Part shown: in pieces, positions 46,082 to 56,016 of the stretch | How positions within the stretch are numbered: the first letter of the stretch is position 1 | Layout of the letters: every line of letters starts with the position of its first letter | The notes under the pieces: model-generated | Seen by the model: only the letters and a program-made list of their open reading frames with translations | Databases searched by the model: none | Told to the model about the DNA's origin: nothing | Source: Caldalkalibacillus salinus | Lineage (GTDB): Bacteria; Bacillota; Bacilli; Caldalkalibacillales; JCM-10596 | DNA: 64,000 nucleotides | Assembly (NCBI RefSeq): GCF_016745835.1 | Contig: NZ_JAERVL010000015.1 | Location: forward strand, 218,363 to 282,362 | Reading direction: 5' to 3' | Translations under genes and position numbers: made by a program

Positions 46082-47713
46082 TTAAGCTTGTGTTTCCGTT
46101 TCTAACTTTTTGAGCGGTTGTGGAGGACAAGATTTCTGCGTCAGACGAGATACAACGATAATCGTGATAAGCCCTGCCACCATAGCTAGGGTTCGGAATG
46201 GAAACAACACCTCACCACTTTCGGCTATCATTGGATAAGGTAGAAAGCTCATCAACCCTAGAGAAGGCTCTCCTCCACCAATTCTTAAGAATGCTGACAC
46301 AGCTAAACCTGCCACTGCCCCGTAAGCATTTGCTTTTTTATCAAATAAGGCTGTTGTTAACTGAGGGAACAGAATACAGAATACTAAATCAGCACATAAA
46401 TACCATAAGACATACACACTTTCAACATTCAGAGCTATTAACGTGGCGGCTATACCAACCGTGATAATACTACGACGAATCACTTTCTTCAGGTCTACAC
46501 TCGTGGCTTTCGGTTTAACAAGTGGGCGATAAACATTCCATGCAGCCATAGATGATGCTGATAGAATAGATGAATCCATCGAGGACATAACAGCGGCAGC
46601 AACTGCCCCAAGTGCAATGATAGCCACTAACTCAGGCGTCATATAATACATCACATACGCTAGAATCATAGCGGGATTCTCCGGTTCTGTTGTCCCTAAT
46701 GCTCCCCAGTCCGCGCTAAATCCTGCAACACCAATCATGACCGCAGGAACGGCTAATATAATACATAAGAATCCGGCAGTGATCGAAAGCCACATGGCCG
46801 TTTTCTCTGTACGGGCAGAAAGCACTCTTTGGAAATAGACTTGCCATGGAATACCACCAAAGATAAGAAGTAGAGCAAAGTCCCACCAATTCCAGTAATA
46901 ATCACCCCACTCTGGGTCGTTCCATGCACCAAACGGTGGAAATATAGAGGCAAAGCCTTCCCAACCTTCTTTGTACATGTCCCAGCCTGCACTGAAGCCT
47001 CCAATATGACTGAAAGCAAATGGTAGAACAATAAACAACCCTATGATCATAATAAGGATTTGTGCCACGTCAGTCAGTGCCACTGACCACATGCCACCTA
47101 CAATTGTATAAGCAATGGCGATGATCGCGGATAATATAATTGCAGTGTTGAAATCTAATCCTAGTATCAGGCCAAACGTCGTTCCAAGAGCGGTCAATAT
47201 AGCCCCACTCCAGAACAGCTCTCCAAGGAGTGCTGGTAGATATAGGAACCCAGCCACTTTCTTTCCGTACCGCACTTCAAGTGGGTCGAGCATGGTCATA
47301 AATTCATATCGTCTCATAATTCGGGCGTAAAATATACCGCCGATAATTAAACTTAGCCCATATCCCCAGGGGGCTTGAGCCCAGACGATTCCCCATGCGT
47401 AAGTCATCTCGGCTGTTCCTGCGATATATCCACCACCAACCCATGTTGCGGTCATGGTAAACATTGCGACCCATAACGGCATCGATCGACCTGCGACCAT
47501 CATATCTTGAGCACTATTTGTACGTTTACCGGCCGTTACAGAACCAATATAGAAAATAACAGCATAGAATATGAACATGAAGGCGAGTGCCCCCCACTTC
47601 ACATCTTTTCCTGTAACGCCAACGAATGCTGCAACGCCTAACAATAGTAGTAAAAATCCTATCATTCCTGCTAGTTGAAATTTTTGCTCATTCTTGTCTA
47701 TCTTGGGTTGCAC
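46082..47713 (-). CDS. Sodium:solute symporter, choline-transporter-like
   Basis: SSS-family Na+ symporter, 543 residues, about 13 membrane helices. The segment TATWVGGGYIAGTAEMTY closely recalls the high-affinity choline transporter (CHT) branch. The next genes, GbsR and betaine-aldehyde dehydrogenase, support choline as substrate (inference). Starts at GTG behind AAGGAG with 7-nt spacing. Confidence 0.8.
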   Translation of the reverse strand: MQPKIDKNEQKFQLAGMIGFLLLLLGVAAFVGVTGKDVKWGALAFMFIFYAVIFYIGSVTAGKRTNSAQDMMVAGRSMPLWVAMFTMTATWVGGGYIAGTAEMTYAWGIVWAQAPWGYGLSLIIGGIFYARIMRRYEFMTMLDPLEVRYGKKVAGFLYLPALLGELFWSGAILTALGTTFGLILGLDFNTAIILSAIIAIAYTIVGGMWSVALTDVAQILIMIIGLFIVLPFAFSHIGGFSAGWDMYKEGWEGFASIFPPFGAWNDPEWGDYYWNWWDFALLLIFGGIPWQVYFQRVLSARTEKTAMWLSITAGFLCIILAVPAVMIGVAGFSADWGALGTTEPENPAMILAYVMYYMTPELVAIIALGAVAAAVMSSMDSSILSASSMAAWNVYRPLVKPKATSVDLKKVIRRSIITVGIAATLIALNVESVYVLWYLCADLVFCILFPQLTTALFDKKANAYGAVAGLAVSAFLRIGGGEPSLGLMSFLPYPMIAESGEVLFPFRTLAMVAGLITIIVVSRLTQKSCPPQPLKKLETETQA

Positions 47714-47868
47714 CCAATCACTCCTTTTAAAATTTGGTTATCGTGGTCAAAATAGCATGATGAACATGTATCTTACCCTCTACAATTATTCTCTTAGTCA
47801 AAAACTGAATACCACCCCCATGTAAAGTTAAAATGATGACTTATCTATATAAATGACAAATCACTACA

Positions 47869-48462
47869 TCACTCATGTCTTTCAGCATCTTTTTCTATCA
47901 AGTCAAAGATCCTGCCAGACTCAAAACACCCTACTAATTTCTCGAGGAAATGATAATAGTCTCTCGCCTCTTGAAACTTTTTTTGATCAATTTCAATCTC
48001 CCTGATGACTTCGGGCGAAAGTGCTTCACTTTCTAACAATGTTCGATACTCTTTTTCAGCTTGGTCTATTGCTTTAACATTGACATTAATTTCATCTTCC
48101 CATTTTTTAATGAAGAAATTAATGAAGTTCTTATAAAAATCTGTTTCTGCTATATATAAATCTTTGCGTGTTCCGGGCTTGTACACACGATGAACCATTT
48201 TATTTTCAAGTAATTTCCGTACACCGGTGCTCATGCTTCCCTTACTCATACCCATCTTTGCACCCATCTCATCTAAAGTGATCGGTTCATTATGAAAGTA
48301 TAGCAAGCCGTACAACATACCCATTGAAGCTGTCACACCATAATGATCCATGGTCTGGGCAATCGCCTCCACGACATGGGCTCTCGCACTTTCTAACTCT
48401 TCCTGTTCCTCTTGCAACTTGTTCTGTGCCAGGTTTTCTTTTTCGTTCCCTTCACTTGTCAC
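47869..48462 (-). CDS. gbsR: GbsR-family choline-responsive repressor
   Basis: MarR-like winged-helix regulator of the GbsR/OpcR family. 197 residues; the wHTH spans about 50-105 (ITLDEMGAKMGMSKGSMSTGVRKLLE), followed by a helical dimer domain. In B. subtilis GbsR represses choline uptake and oxidation genes and is released by choline. GTG start 9 nt behind GGGAG. Divergent from the aldehyde dehydrogenase gene. Confidence 0.88.
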   Translation of the reverse strand: MTSEGNEKENLAQNKLQEEQEELESARAHVVEAIAQTMDHYGVTASMGMLYGLLYFHNEPITLDEMGAKMGMSKGSMSTGVRKLLENKMVHRVYKPGTRKDLYIAETDFYKNFINFFIKKWEDEINVNVKAIDQAEKEYRTLLESEALSPEVIREIEIDQKKFQEARDYYHFLEKLVGCFESGRIFDLIEKDAERHE

Positions 48463-48855
48463 TTCACATCACTCCCATACTCTTATTTAATAGAAAAGAA
48501 GGCACAACTTATCTTCTATTGAACAGATACGAGGTCGCTTTTTATTTAATAGAGCGAATTCATACACTATTCTATCTCTATATATTATTAAGGTCCGTTA
48601 CGAATTTTTTATCGAACATTTTGTTTGTTTAATACCTTTTAAACAATTTACTCTTATATAATGATAACGGATTGATATAAGATGTCAAATTCCACTCTTT
48701 TTCGACCCTGCCAATGTCGTGAGATGATGCTAACAGATCATCTTTTGATAAATTTCAGGGTTGCGAATGATCTAAATTCAATGTTAACATCGATTAGTTC
48801 AAAACATTTTATATATATTAATCTTTTGTAAATCAATGTCAAGAGGAGGTTGCCC
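48463..48855. other. Regulatory intergenic region between gbsR and gbsA
   Basis: 393 nt, AT-rich, no gene seen. TTATTTAATAGA occurs as a direct repeat at 48483-48494 and 48542-48553, and AATAGAA...TTCTATT near 48489-48520 is almost inverted. These are candidate GbsR contacts near the gbsR promoter. No clear sigma-A promoter could be assigned for gbsA. Confidence 0.35.
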
Positions 48856-50334
48856 ATGTTACAGAAAAAAATGTACCTTAATGGTGAATGGGTCGATGCA
48901 CGCTCTGGTGAAACAAGAGAGATTATCAATCCATATAACCAAGAAGTTATAGCTATTGTGCCAGAAGCAGATGTAGAGGATGCTAAGCAGGCGATTAAGA
49001 TCGCACGCGAAGCATTTGACAACGGTGAATGGTCACATTTACCTGGTGCTGAGCGTGGACATAAGCTATTTCTATTAGCTGAAAAAATAGAAGAAAATAA
49101 ACAGGAACTTGCTGAACTAGAAACACTTGATACTGGTAAAACAGTCACAGAATCCATCGCAGACATGGAAGATATCGCGGGTGTTTTCCGTTACTTTGCA
49201 GGCCTTGCAGATAAGGATGGCGGAGAAGTGATAGAATCCCCAATTCCTCATTCCACTAGTATGGTGGTACGTGAGCCAGTGGGTGTGTGTGGACAGATCA
49301 CACCTTGGAACTACCCATTGCTTCAAGCAGCTTGGAAACTAGCACCTGCACTCGCGGCCGGAAACACGATGGTCATTAAACCAAGTGAAATTACACCATT
49401 AACAACCATTAGAGTGACAGAGTTAATGGAAGAAGTCGGCATTCCAGAAGGGGTTGTCAACGTTGTTCTTGGACCTGGTGCTACAGTTGGAAACGAACTT
49501 GCCGAGAGCGAGGAAGTCGACCTTATTTCCTTCACAGGTGGCGGCGCCACAGGTCGTAAAATTATGAAAGCTGCAGCAGGCAACTTCAAAAAAATCGCCC
49601 TTGAGTTAGGCGGTAAAAACCCAAATGTTGTTTTTGCTGACGCTGATTTCGAAACAGCAGTAGACCAAGCCCTAAACGCGGCATACTTCCACGCTGGTCA
49701 AGTTTGTTCCGCCGGCTCTCGTCTCATTGTTGAGGAAAGCATTAAGGATGCGTTCGTAAAAGAGCTTGTCGAACGTACCAAAGGTGTGAAACTTGGCTCT
49801 GGATTTGAAGAGGATACTGAAATGGGGCCACTCATTTCTGCGGAGCATTTAGCGAAAGTGGAACGTTATGTTGAAATTGGTCAAGAAGAAGGTGCCAAAC
49901 TACTCGTTGGTGGCTCACGCCCAGAAGATCCTGAACTACAAAACGGTTTCTTCTATTTACCAACAATCTTAGACGGATGCACACGTGACATGACGGTCAT
50001 CCAAGAAGAGATTTTCGGACCTGTTATCACAGTAGAAACATTTAAAACAGAAGATGAAGCGATTGAACTCGCTAACGATTCCAACTACGGTTTAGCAGGC
50101 GCCGTTTGGACAAACGATATGTATAAGGCTAACCGTGTCACACGTGCTTTACGCATGGGGACCACATGGGTCAACGACTTCCATCCTTACTTCCCACAAG
50201 CACCATGGGGGGGTTACAAGCAGTCTGGTATTGGTCGTGAACTAGGTCATATTGGACTCGAAGAGTATCAAGAGACCAAACACATTTTCCAAAACCTAGA
50301 TCCACAACCTGTCCACTGGTTTACAAAGAAGTAG
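48856..50334 (+). CDS. gbsA: Betaine-aldehyde dehydrogenase
   Basis: NAD-dependent oxidation of betaine aldehyde to glycine betaine, the second step from choline. 492 residues; the general base Glu lies in LELGGKNPN, the nucleophile Cys in HAGQVCSAGSR, cofactor motif FTGGGATGRK. ATG 48856 lies 6 nt behind GAGGAGG. GbsB (choline dehydrogenase) is not next to it, unlike in B. subtilis. Confidence 0.93.
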   Translation: MLQKKMYLNGEWVDARSGETREIINPYNQEVIAIVPEADVEDAKQAIKIAREAFDNGEWSHLPGAERGHKLFLLAEKIEENKQELAELETLDTGKTVTESIADMEDIAGVFRYFAGLADKDGGEVIESPIPHSTSMVVREPVGVCGQITPWNYPLLQAAWKLAPALAAGNTMVIKPSEITPLTTIRVTELMEEVGIPEGVVNVVLGPGATVGNELAESEEVDLISFTGGGATGRKIMKAAAGNFKKIALELGGKNPNVVFADADFETAVDQALNAAYFHAGQVCSAGSRLIVEESIKDAFVKELVERTKGVKLGSGFEEDTEMGPLISAEHLAKVERYVEIGQEEGAKLLVGGSRPEDPELQNGFFYLPTILDGCTRDMTVIQEEIFGPVITVETFKTEDEAIELANDSNYGLAGAVWTNDMYKANRVTRALRMGTTWVNDFHPYFPQAPWGGYKQSGIGRELGHIGLEEYQETKHIFQNLDPQPVHWFTKK

Positions 50335-50382
50335 AAACCAATGTACATTAAAAAGGATAAGGAAGTCTAAAAATAATTGCTT

Positions 50383-50409
50383 CTCCCCCTATACAGGGGG
50401 AGTTTTTTT
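50383..50409 (+). terminator. Terminator of gbsA
   Basis: CTCCCCCT-atac-AGGGGGAG followed by seven T. Confidence 0.9.
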
Positions 50410-50414
50410 ATGTC

Positions 50415-52193
50415 TTAATAAGTGATGTATCCCTCTGCTTCAATCACTTTATGTGCTATCTTACGTTTGAGGGCGATCGTATCTAACTGGTGTGTCCGTG
50501 TGAGTTTACGTACGATGGAGAACATTGTCCGCCGCTCATCACCCTCCTCCATTGCTGAAATGCACTCTTTTGCTTTGAGCTCTAATGCTTGCATCGTCTC
50601 ATGAGCGTACACATCTGTCATGTTGAGCATGAGGCTTGCTTTATCTTCACCTAAACGGTGTATCGCATTTTCGGCTCTTAGCATGGCACTTTCCAGCGCA
50701 AAAATGTGTATAACAATATCCGCCACATGAGCGAGAAGCTCCTGTTCCTGTTCCAGTGCTGGTCCATATTTTTTCATCGCTGTACCCGCCACCATTAAAA
50801 ATAATTTTTTCATCATTTGAGTATAGTGTTTGATACGATTCATCATCTTTCCTTCCAGGTTCACTGGCATGAGCATCATCAGCTCCTCCTGCAACCTCTC
50901 ACCCGTACTGATGAGGTCTAACTCTCCCTTCATCACTTTGCGTGTTAAAGTTGCCGGTATCAGTAGACGATTAATCTCGTTTGTCCCTTCAAAAATACGA
51001 TTAATTCTAGAGTCACGATAGATATTCTCGACCTCATATTCATTCATAAAACCGTACCCGCCATAGATCTGTACTGCTTCATCAATCACTTGGTCTAAAA
51101 CTTCCGAGGCGAAGACTTTGTTAATGGAACATTCAATGGCATACTCGGCAATGGCATCACCGATCGCGCGACCGTCCGACTTGACCTCCTCCGATATATG
51201 CCCTAAATTCTGTTCAATGAGTCCTGCTGTACGGTATACCATACTCTCAGCCACATATGTTTGGATAAGCATATTGGCCATTTTGTTTTGGATTAGTGTA
51301 AAGCTTGAGATCGGTGTGTCAAACTGCTGTCTTTGTTTGGCGTATTGAATAGAGAGGTCAATGGCTCTTTTAGCTGATCCCACACATCCAGCGGCCAAGC
51401 TAAACCGCCCCACATTTAAGATATTAAAAGCAATCACGTGCCCTTTCCCAATTTCACCCAATACGTTCTCAACTGGTACCTTCACGTCATCTAGCAAAAG
51501 CGTTCTTGTAGATGAACCTTTGATCCCCATCTTTTTTTCTTCCGGCCCTGTACTGACACCAGGGTAATCACGTTCGACGATGAATGCCGTGAAATCTTTG
51601 CCATCTACTTTGGCATAGACAATAAAGACATCTGAAAATGCTGAGTTCGTAATCCATTGCTTCTCCCCGGTAAGCAAAAAGTACTGCCCACACTCAGAGC
51701 GCTTCGCCACCGTCTTAGCACTGAGTGCATCGGAACCTGAAGTCGGTTCAGTCAAAGCGTAGGAGGCGACACTGTCCCCTATTGCTAAAGAGGGTAAATA
51801 CTTCTTCTTCTGCTCTTCATTACCGAAGAAGACAAGAGGTAATGTTCCTATCCCTACGTGCGCCCCGTATGTCAAGGCGAATGAACGTGCCCGGGCAAAG
51901 TTTTCTTGTATGATTGTGGCGCTAATTTTATCTAAGCCCACGCCACCGTAACGTTCCGGGATGTTCGCACCGACTAAACCTAACTCCCCTGCCTTTTTCA
52001 TCAGTTTAACAGAATGCTCAAACTGATGTGCCTCAATCTCATCTAGTACAGGCACGACTTCCTGAGCCACGAAGTCAGACGTCATTTTACCCATCATCAT
52101 TTGCTCTTCACTAAATGCCTCCGGTGTAAACACATCCTCATACTGACTGTCATGTAATAAGAAGCTGGCTCCTCGCATGGCCTCTTTTTCCAT
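50415..52193 (-). CDS. Acyl-CoA dehydrogenase (FadE paralogue)
   Basis: 592 residues, same architecture as FadE at 21807, including the long C-terminal extension and the catalytic RINRIFEGTNEINRLLIP segment. Substrate chain length unknown. It is a single gene without other fad genes nearby and without an obvious FadR box upstream. GAGGGGGAGGG precedes the ATG. Confidence 0.9.
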   Translation of the reverse strand: MEKEAMRGASFLLHDSQYEDVFTPEAFSEEQMMMGKMTSDFVAQEVVPVLDEIEAHQFEHSVKLMKKAGELGLVGANIPERYGGVGLDKISATIIQENFARARSFALTYGAHVGIGTLPLVFFGNEEQKKKYLPSLAIGDSVASYALTEPTSGSDALSAKTVAKRSECGQYFLLTGEKQWITNSAFSDVFIVYAKVDGKDFTAFIVERDYPGVSTGPEEKKMGIKGSSTRTLLLDDVKVPVENVLGEIGKGHVIAFNILNVGRFSLAAGCVGSAKRAIDLSIQYAKQRQQFDTPISSFTLIQNKMANMLIQTYVAESMVYRTAGLIEQNLGHISEEVKSDGRAIGDAIAEYAIECSINKVFASEVLDQVIDEAVQIYGGYGFMNEYEVENIYRDSRINRIFEGTNEINRLLIPATLTRKVMKGELDLISTGERLQEELMMLMPVNLEGKMMNRIKHYTQMMKKLFLMVAGTAMKKYGPALEQEQELLAHVADIVIHIFALESAMLRAENAIHRLGEDKASLMLNMTDVYAHETMQALELKAKECISAMEEGDERRTMFSIVRKLTRTHQLDTIALKRKIAHKVIEAEGYITY

Positions 52194-52383
52194 TTGTTGT
52201 CCCTCCCCCTCTTTTCCTCACTCAATAAGTTAACTAAATGTATTGTTTAGTTATTGATATTCTGAGGAGAAGAGAATTATTAAAAGATTCATTCCTAACA
52301 CCAGTCCATTGAATTGAGGTTCAAAGTATATTAAATGACCGTGAGAAACAAAATAAACATAAATAGAAGTGAAGGTGATATAG

Positions 52384-53070
52384 ATGAGTTTAATGGAAGT
52401 TTTATTAAGAACCGCGGTAATCTTTGTCGTTTTGTATTTTCTAGCACGTGTGTTAAACAAGAAACTCATATCTCAAATGACTTTCTTTGATTTTTTGGCC
52501 GGCATCACGATCGGGTCGATGACCGCTACAATTATATATAATAGGAATGTCCGACTAGATATTGCCATTGCAGGCCTTGTCCTATTTTGCTTCATTGTGT
52601 TAATCATCGATATCCTTTCCGTCAAAAGCTTTCGTTCGAGAAAAGTGCTCAATAGCGAACCGACAATATTAATGAAGAATGGAAAGGTGTTAGAAAAAGG
52701 GCTTAATATCGCTCGCTTTAATATAGATGAGTTGTTACTGAATCTCCGTAAAAAGGGTGTGTTTTATCTCGATGAGGTTGAGTACGCATTATTAGAAACA
52801 GACGGCACTGTCAGCGTATTGCAGAAGCCCCAAGCGCAATATGCAAGGAGACAGGATGTTCAAGTCACTGGCCCCGCAAGAGGATTGCCTGAGGTCTTTA
52901 TTATTGATGGGCATATACTCCCTTCCGCTTTAGAAGCACGAGGTAAAGATCGCCAGTGGGTCACCCAAGTATTACAGCAACAAGGGGTCCAGCGATTGGA
53001 AGATGTTATAGTGGCTCAAGTGGATGCATTAGATCAAGTTTACATTGATGTGAAAAGTGACAATATCTAA
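52384..53070 (+). CDS. DUF421 (YetF-like) membrane protein, second copy
   Basis: 228 residues, with three N-terminal hydrophobic segments, FFDFLAGITIGSM, EPTILMKNGKVLEKG and LLLNLRKKGVFYLDEVEYA. Clearly the same family as the protein at 1215. GAAGGTG precedes the ATG. Function not established. Confidence 0.85.
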   Translation: MSLMEVLLRTAVIFVVLYFLARVLNKKLISQMTFFDFLAGITIGSMTATIIYNRNVRLDIAIAGLVLFCFIVLIIDILSVKSFRSRKVLNSEPTILMKNGKVLEKGLNIARFNIDELLLNLRKKGVFYLDEVEYALLETDGTVSVLQKPQAQYARRQDVQVTGPARGLPEVFIIDGHILPSALEARGKDRQWVTQVLQQQGVQRLEDVIVAQVDALDQVYIDVKSDNI

Positions 53071-53190
53071 GTTTGCATAATCCGTTGAATTTAAAAGTAA
53101 CACAGCTAATGGTATGGTATTAAACAACGACCACTGTTCTAGAATGACCATAAGTCATGCTCGTTGTCCGCATACTTCTTGCCAAACAAA

Positions 53191-53238
53191 ACAAGCCAGT
53201 GAGTCTTTATTAATCATGACTCGCTGGCTTGTTTTTTG
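53191..53238. terminator. Terminator downstream of the second DUF421 gene
   Basis: ACAAGCCAGTGAGTC/GACTCGCTGGCTTGT stem (one mismatch) followed by TTTTTT; A-rich on the other side, so it may serve the convergent gene as well. Confidence 0.85.
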
Positions 53239-53286
53239 AAAAGCTGTGATATCAGCAATGACGTGCAGCTCGCTCAAAACTTATCT

Positions 53287-54130
53287 CTATTCATCTAAAT
53301 TCAAACGTATTTCATCCGCTTTTAAGTAATCATTTTCGAACTTATAAGTCACAGTAAAGTCCCCAATAAACCCAGCAGGAGACACTTGTATGGCTTTTGT
53401 CACTTTCAGATGATGATTGTCATCAATGTCATAATAAGTTATATTTCCAAATACGGGTTTCTCAAACAAGTGATCCTCTTGGATACCTAAACTTTCAAGT
53501 GGTATTTCCACTTTGTGATCGTTAACTTGTATGGCAATATTGTGGTCTGTTTTAGCAACACTTGTATGACTTAATAAGTGGGGTGTTGGGTCTTCTACAT
53601 GTATAAAAGCAAGATCTTTATTTAAGACTTGTATATGTTTATCTTGTATACCAGTACCCGTTCCGGTTGTTGTTTCAATCACAACTTCTTTTTGACCATC
53701 ACCCGTTAAGTCAACTGATTCCAGTAAAATATCACGGTTAATAGCATGAAAACCTTCTAACGACTTTTCAGAGTGACTAGTCACGAGTTTAAGACTTGTA
53801 AAAATGTTGCCTTGCTTGGTACCTACTATTTTCAAACTATTTTTCTCATTAGTTGCTATGGTTTGTTCGGTATTTTCGCTATCGGTTATCCTCACTTCCT
53901 TTGTTTCATTATCCCATTCAACATTTTTTTCAAAGGCTCTCGGCTACAACTCGTATAGGAACTAAGACTCTCCCTTCTAGTACTTGGGGACTCACATCGG
54001 TTTCTACTTTTTCCCCGCCTACAAATAAACTGATGGCATTGCTCGCTAATGTAGAAATACCAAAAAAAGAAATGCCAGAAATACTGATGAGTAAAGTTAA
54101 GGTCCATAATTTTCTCGTGTTCTCACTCAT
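53287..54130 (-). pseudogene. Copper-amine-oxidase N-domain-like secreted protein, frame shifted at CTT-TGA
   Basis: Two adjacent frames form one protein. 53930-54130 encodes a signal/anchor helix and the start of a copper-amine-oxidase N-domain (stalk) repeat ending VLVPIRVVAESL before TGA. Skipping one T at 53932 continues as EKNVEWDNETKEVRITD, the usual end of the repeat, and then about 200 residues of an unrecognised extracellular domain (DLTGDGQKEVVIETTTG). GGGGAG precedes the ATG. The junction CTT-TGA-A is the RF2-type +1 slip sequence; the upstream Shine-Dalgarno-like element is weak, so a plain indel is also possible. Confidence 0.75.
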
Positions 54131-54273
54131 TTTTTCTCCCCTTTAGAGTATTGTTGTTATCATAGACGTTATTCATAAGAAATAGTTGCATAAATTGGAA
54201 AACGGAGGATAAGTAAAGTTTGAGAGGAAAAGGGTATTTTATTAACGTTGATAACACCCATGCCGTGTCGCAC

Positions 54274-54307
54274 TAAAAAGGTATGGGAACAGGCCCATAC
54301 CTCTTTA
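54274..54307 (-). terminator. Terminator of the proline operon
   Basis: AGGTATGGG/CCCATACCT stem with TTTTTAG following on the minus strand, just after the putP stop. Confidence 0.85.
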
Positions 54308-54315
54308 TTTCTATT

Positions 54316-55830
54316 CTAATGTTCACTAGCCAACTTCTTTTTGGCCTGTTCAAACTCATCTTGTATCTCTTGACTTGGAGCCCCTTCCACAATGCTGACA
54401 GCGTATATCGTGATAGCGGAGAAAATAAAACCGGGTACAATACTATATAATTCATAGCTTGTTCCTTCCCAAAGTATCACGGTTAAACCACCGACGATCA
54501 TACCCGCCACAGCGCCGGAACCGGTCATACGTTTCCAGAAAAGGGATAATACGACGGCGGGACCGAAAGCGGCTCCGAAACCGGCCCACGCATACGAGAC
54601 AAGCTCCAGTACGCTACCTTCTTCCCAGGCAAGGTAGACGGCAATGAGGGCAATGAGAAGAACAGCCAAACGGCCAATCCAGACTAATTCCTGTTCTGAC
54701 GCATCACGGCGAACAAATTGACGATAGAAGTCTTCCGTTAGCGCACTAGAGGATACGAGCAATTGCGAATCAATGGTACTCATAATCGCCGCTAGGACAG
54801 CTGCTAGTAAGAAACCGGCGATCCACGGATGGAACGCATACTGAACTAACTCAATGAAGACCTTTTCCGGATCACCTAGAGGTGTATCGGTACCAAAAAC
54901 GGCGATGCCAACGAAACCAACCATAATGGCACCATAGAGAGAGAGCACCACCCACACAATAGAGATCAGTCTCGCTTTACGTACTTCTTCGGGCTTACGA
55001 ATGGCCATAAAACGGGCTAATATGTGTGGTTGACCAAAGTAGCCTAACCCCCATGCCAGAGCAGACACGATACCGACCAAACTGAGTGTGTTAACGGTCG
55101 TCCAATCTCCATTCTCGTCTAAGCTGACATCCATGGATACGTCGAGCAAGTCTGGGTTAGCCGCACCAATCTGAGCAAAGATTTGGCCAAAACCGCCTAG
55201 TTCAACAATAGCGATAATCGGGGCCACAATAAGGGCAAGAAACATCAATATACCCTGGATAAAGTCCGTCCAACTTACAGCTAGGAAACCACCTAAAAAT
55301 GTATAGGCAATGATAACAATGGATCCGATAATAAGGGCGGTATGGTATTCCATGCCGAAAGTGGCTTCAAACAGTTTACCCCCTGCTACAAGGCCAGATG
55401 CTGTATAGAATAAGAAAAATATTAATATAAATACGGCAGATATGATACGTAGTATGTGACTTTTATCGCGAAAACGATTCTCAAAGTACTCAGATAGTGT
55501 GATGGAATTACCGGCTAGCTCGGTATAACGACGCAATCTTTTGGCGATGTAACGCCAGTTTAACATTGTTCCCGTCGCTAAACCGATGGCGATCCATATG
55601 CTCCACATTCCCATACCTGAAGCGTATGCAGCACCCGGTAAGCCCAGGAGTAACCATCCACTCATATCACTCGCTTGGGCTGATATGGCAGCAACCCAGC
55701 TGTTGAGTTTTCGGCCTCCTAAGACATAATCCGATAATGTATTGGTCATTCGATATGTAATAATTCCAATCGCTAGCATTATAACAAGATATAGAAGAAA
55801 GGCAATATAAGTTGCTTCAACCGATTCCAT
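54316..55830 (-). CDS. putP: Sodium/proline symporter PutP
   Basis: SSS-family Na+/proline importer. 504 residues, about 13 membrane helices; SAQASDMSGWLLLGLPG and FLGGFLAVSWTDFIQG are PutP-type segments with Na+ contacts. It follows the proline dehydrogenase gene, with a 37-codon ORF between; its ATG overlaps that ORF's stop as TAATG. Confidence 0.92.
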   Translation of the reverse strand: MESVEATYIAFLLYLVIMLAIGIITYRMTNTLSDYVLGGRKLNSWVAAISAQASDMSGWLLLGLPGAAYASGMGMWSIWIAIGLATGTMLNWRYIAKRLRRYTELAGNSITLSEYFENRFRDKSHILRIISAVFILIFFLFYTASGLVAGGKLFEATFGMEYHTALIIGSIVIIAYTFLGGFLAVSWTDFIQGILMFLALIVAPIIAIVELGGFGQIFAQIGAANPDLLDVSMDVSLDENGDWTTVNTLSLVGIVSALAWGLGYFGQPHILARFMAIRKPEEVRKARLISIVWVVLSLYGAIMVGFVGIAVFGTDTPLGDPEKVFIELVQYAFHPWIAGFLLAAVLAAIMSTIDSQLLVSSSALTEDFYRQFVRRDASEQELVWIGRLAVLLIALIAVYLAWEEGSVLELVSYAWAGFGAAFGPAVVLSLFWKRMTGSGAVAGMIVGGLTVILWEGTSYELYSIVPGFIFSAITIYAVSIVEGAPSQEIQDEFEQAKKKLASEH

Positions 55831-55943
55831 TATTCTTCTCCAGCTCCTTCCTTATAGTACGAAATAATGGCCCAAACGATGAGTAATGGCATCGGGACGA
55901 GCAACCAGAACCAAGTGGCTAGGGTTAGAGTATTATGATCCAT
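55830..55943 (-). CDS. Small symporter accessory membrane peptide
   Basis: 37 codons: MDHNTLTLATWFWLLVP..., one membrane helix, then YYKEGAGEE. AAGGAG lies about 12 nt before the ATG. Stop and putP start overlap (TAATG). Small one-helix proteins encoded directly before SSS/NSS transporters are known as symporter small accessory proteins; this one probably partners PutP. Confidence 0.75.
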   Translation of the reverse strand: MDHNTLTLATWFWLLVPMPLLIVWAIISYYKEGAGEE

Positions 55944-56016
55944 CCGTATTCATCTCCTTCTTCTATAATATTTGCTTCATACTAGATGTATATACCCCGT
56001 ATAGTAGGATATAAAA

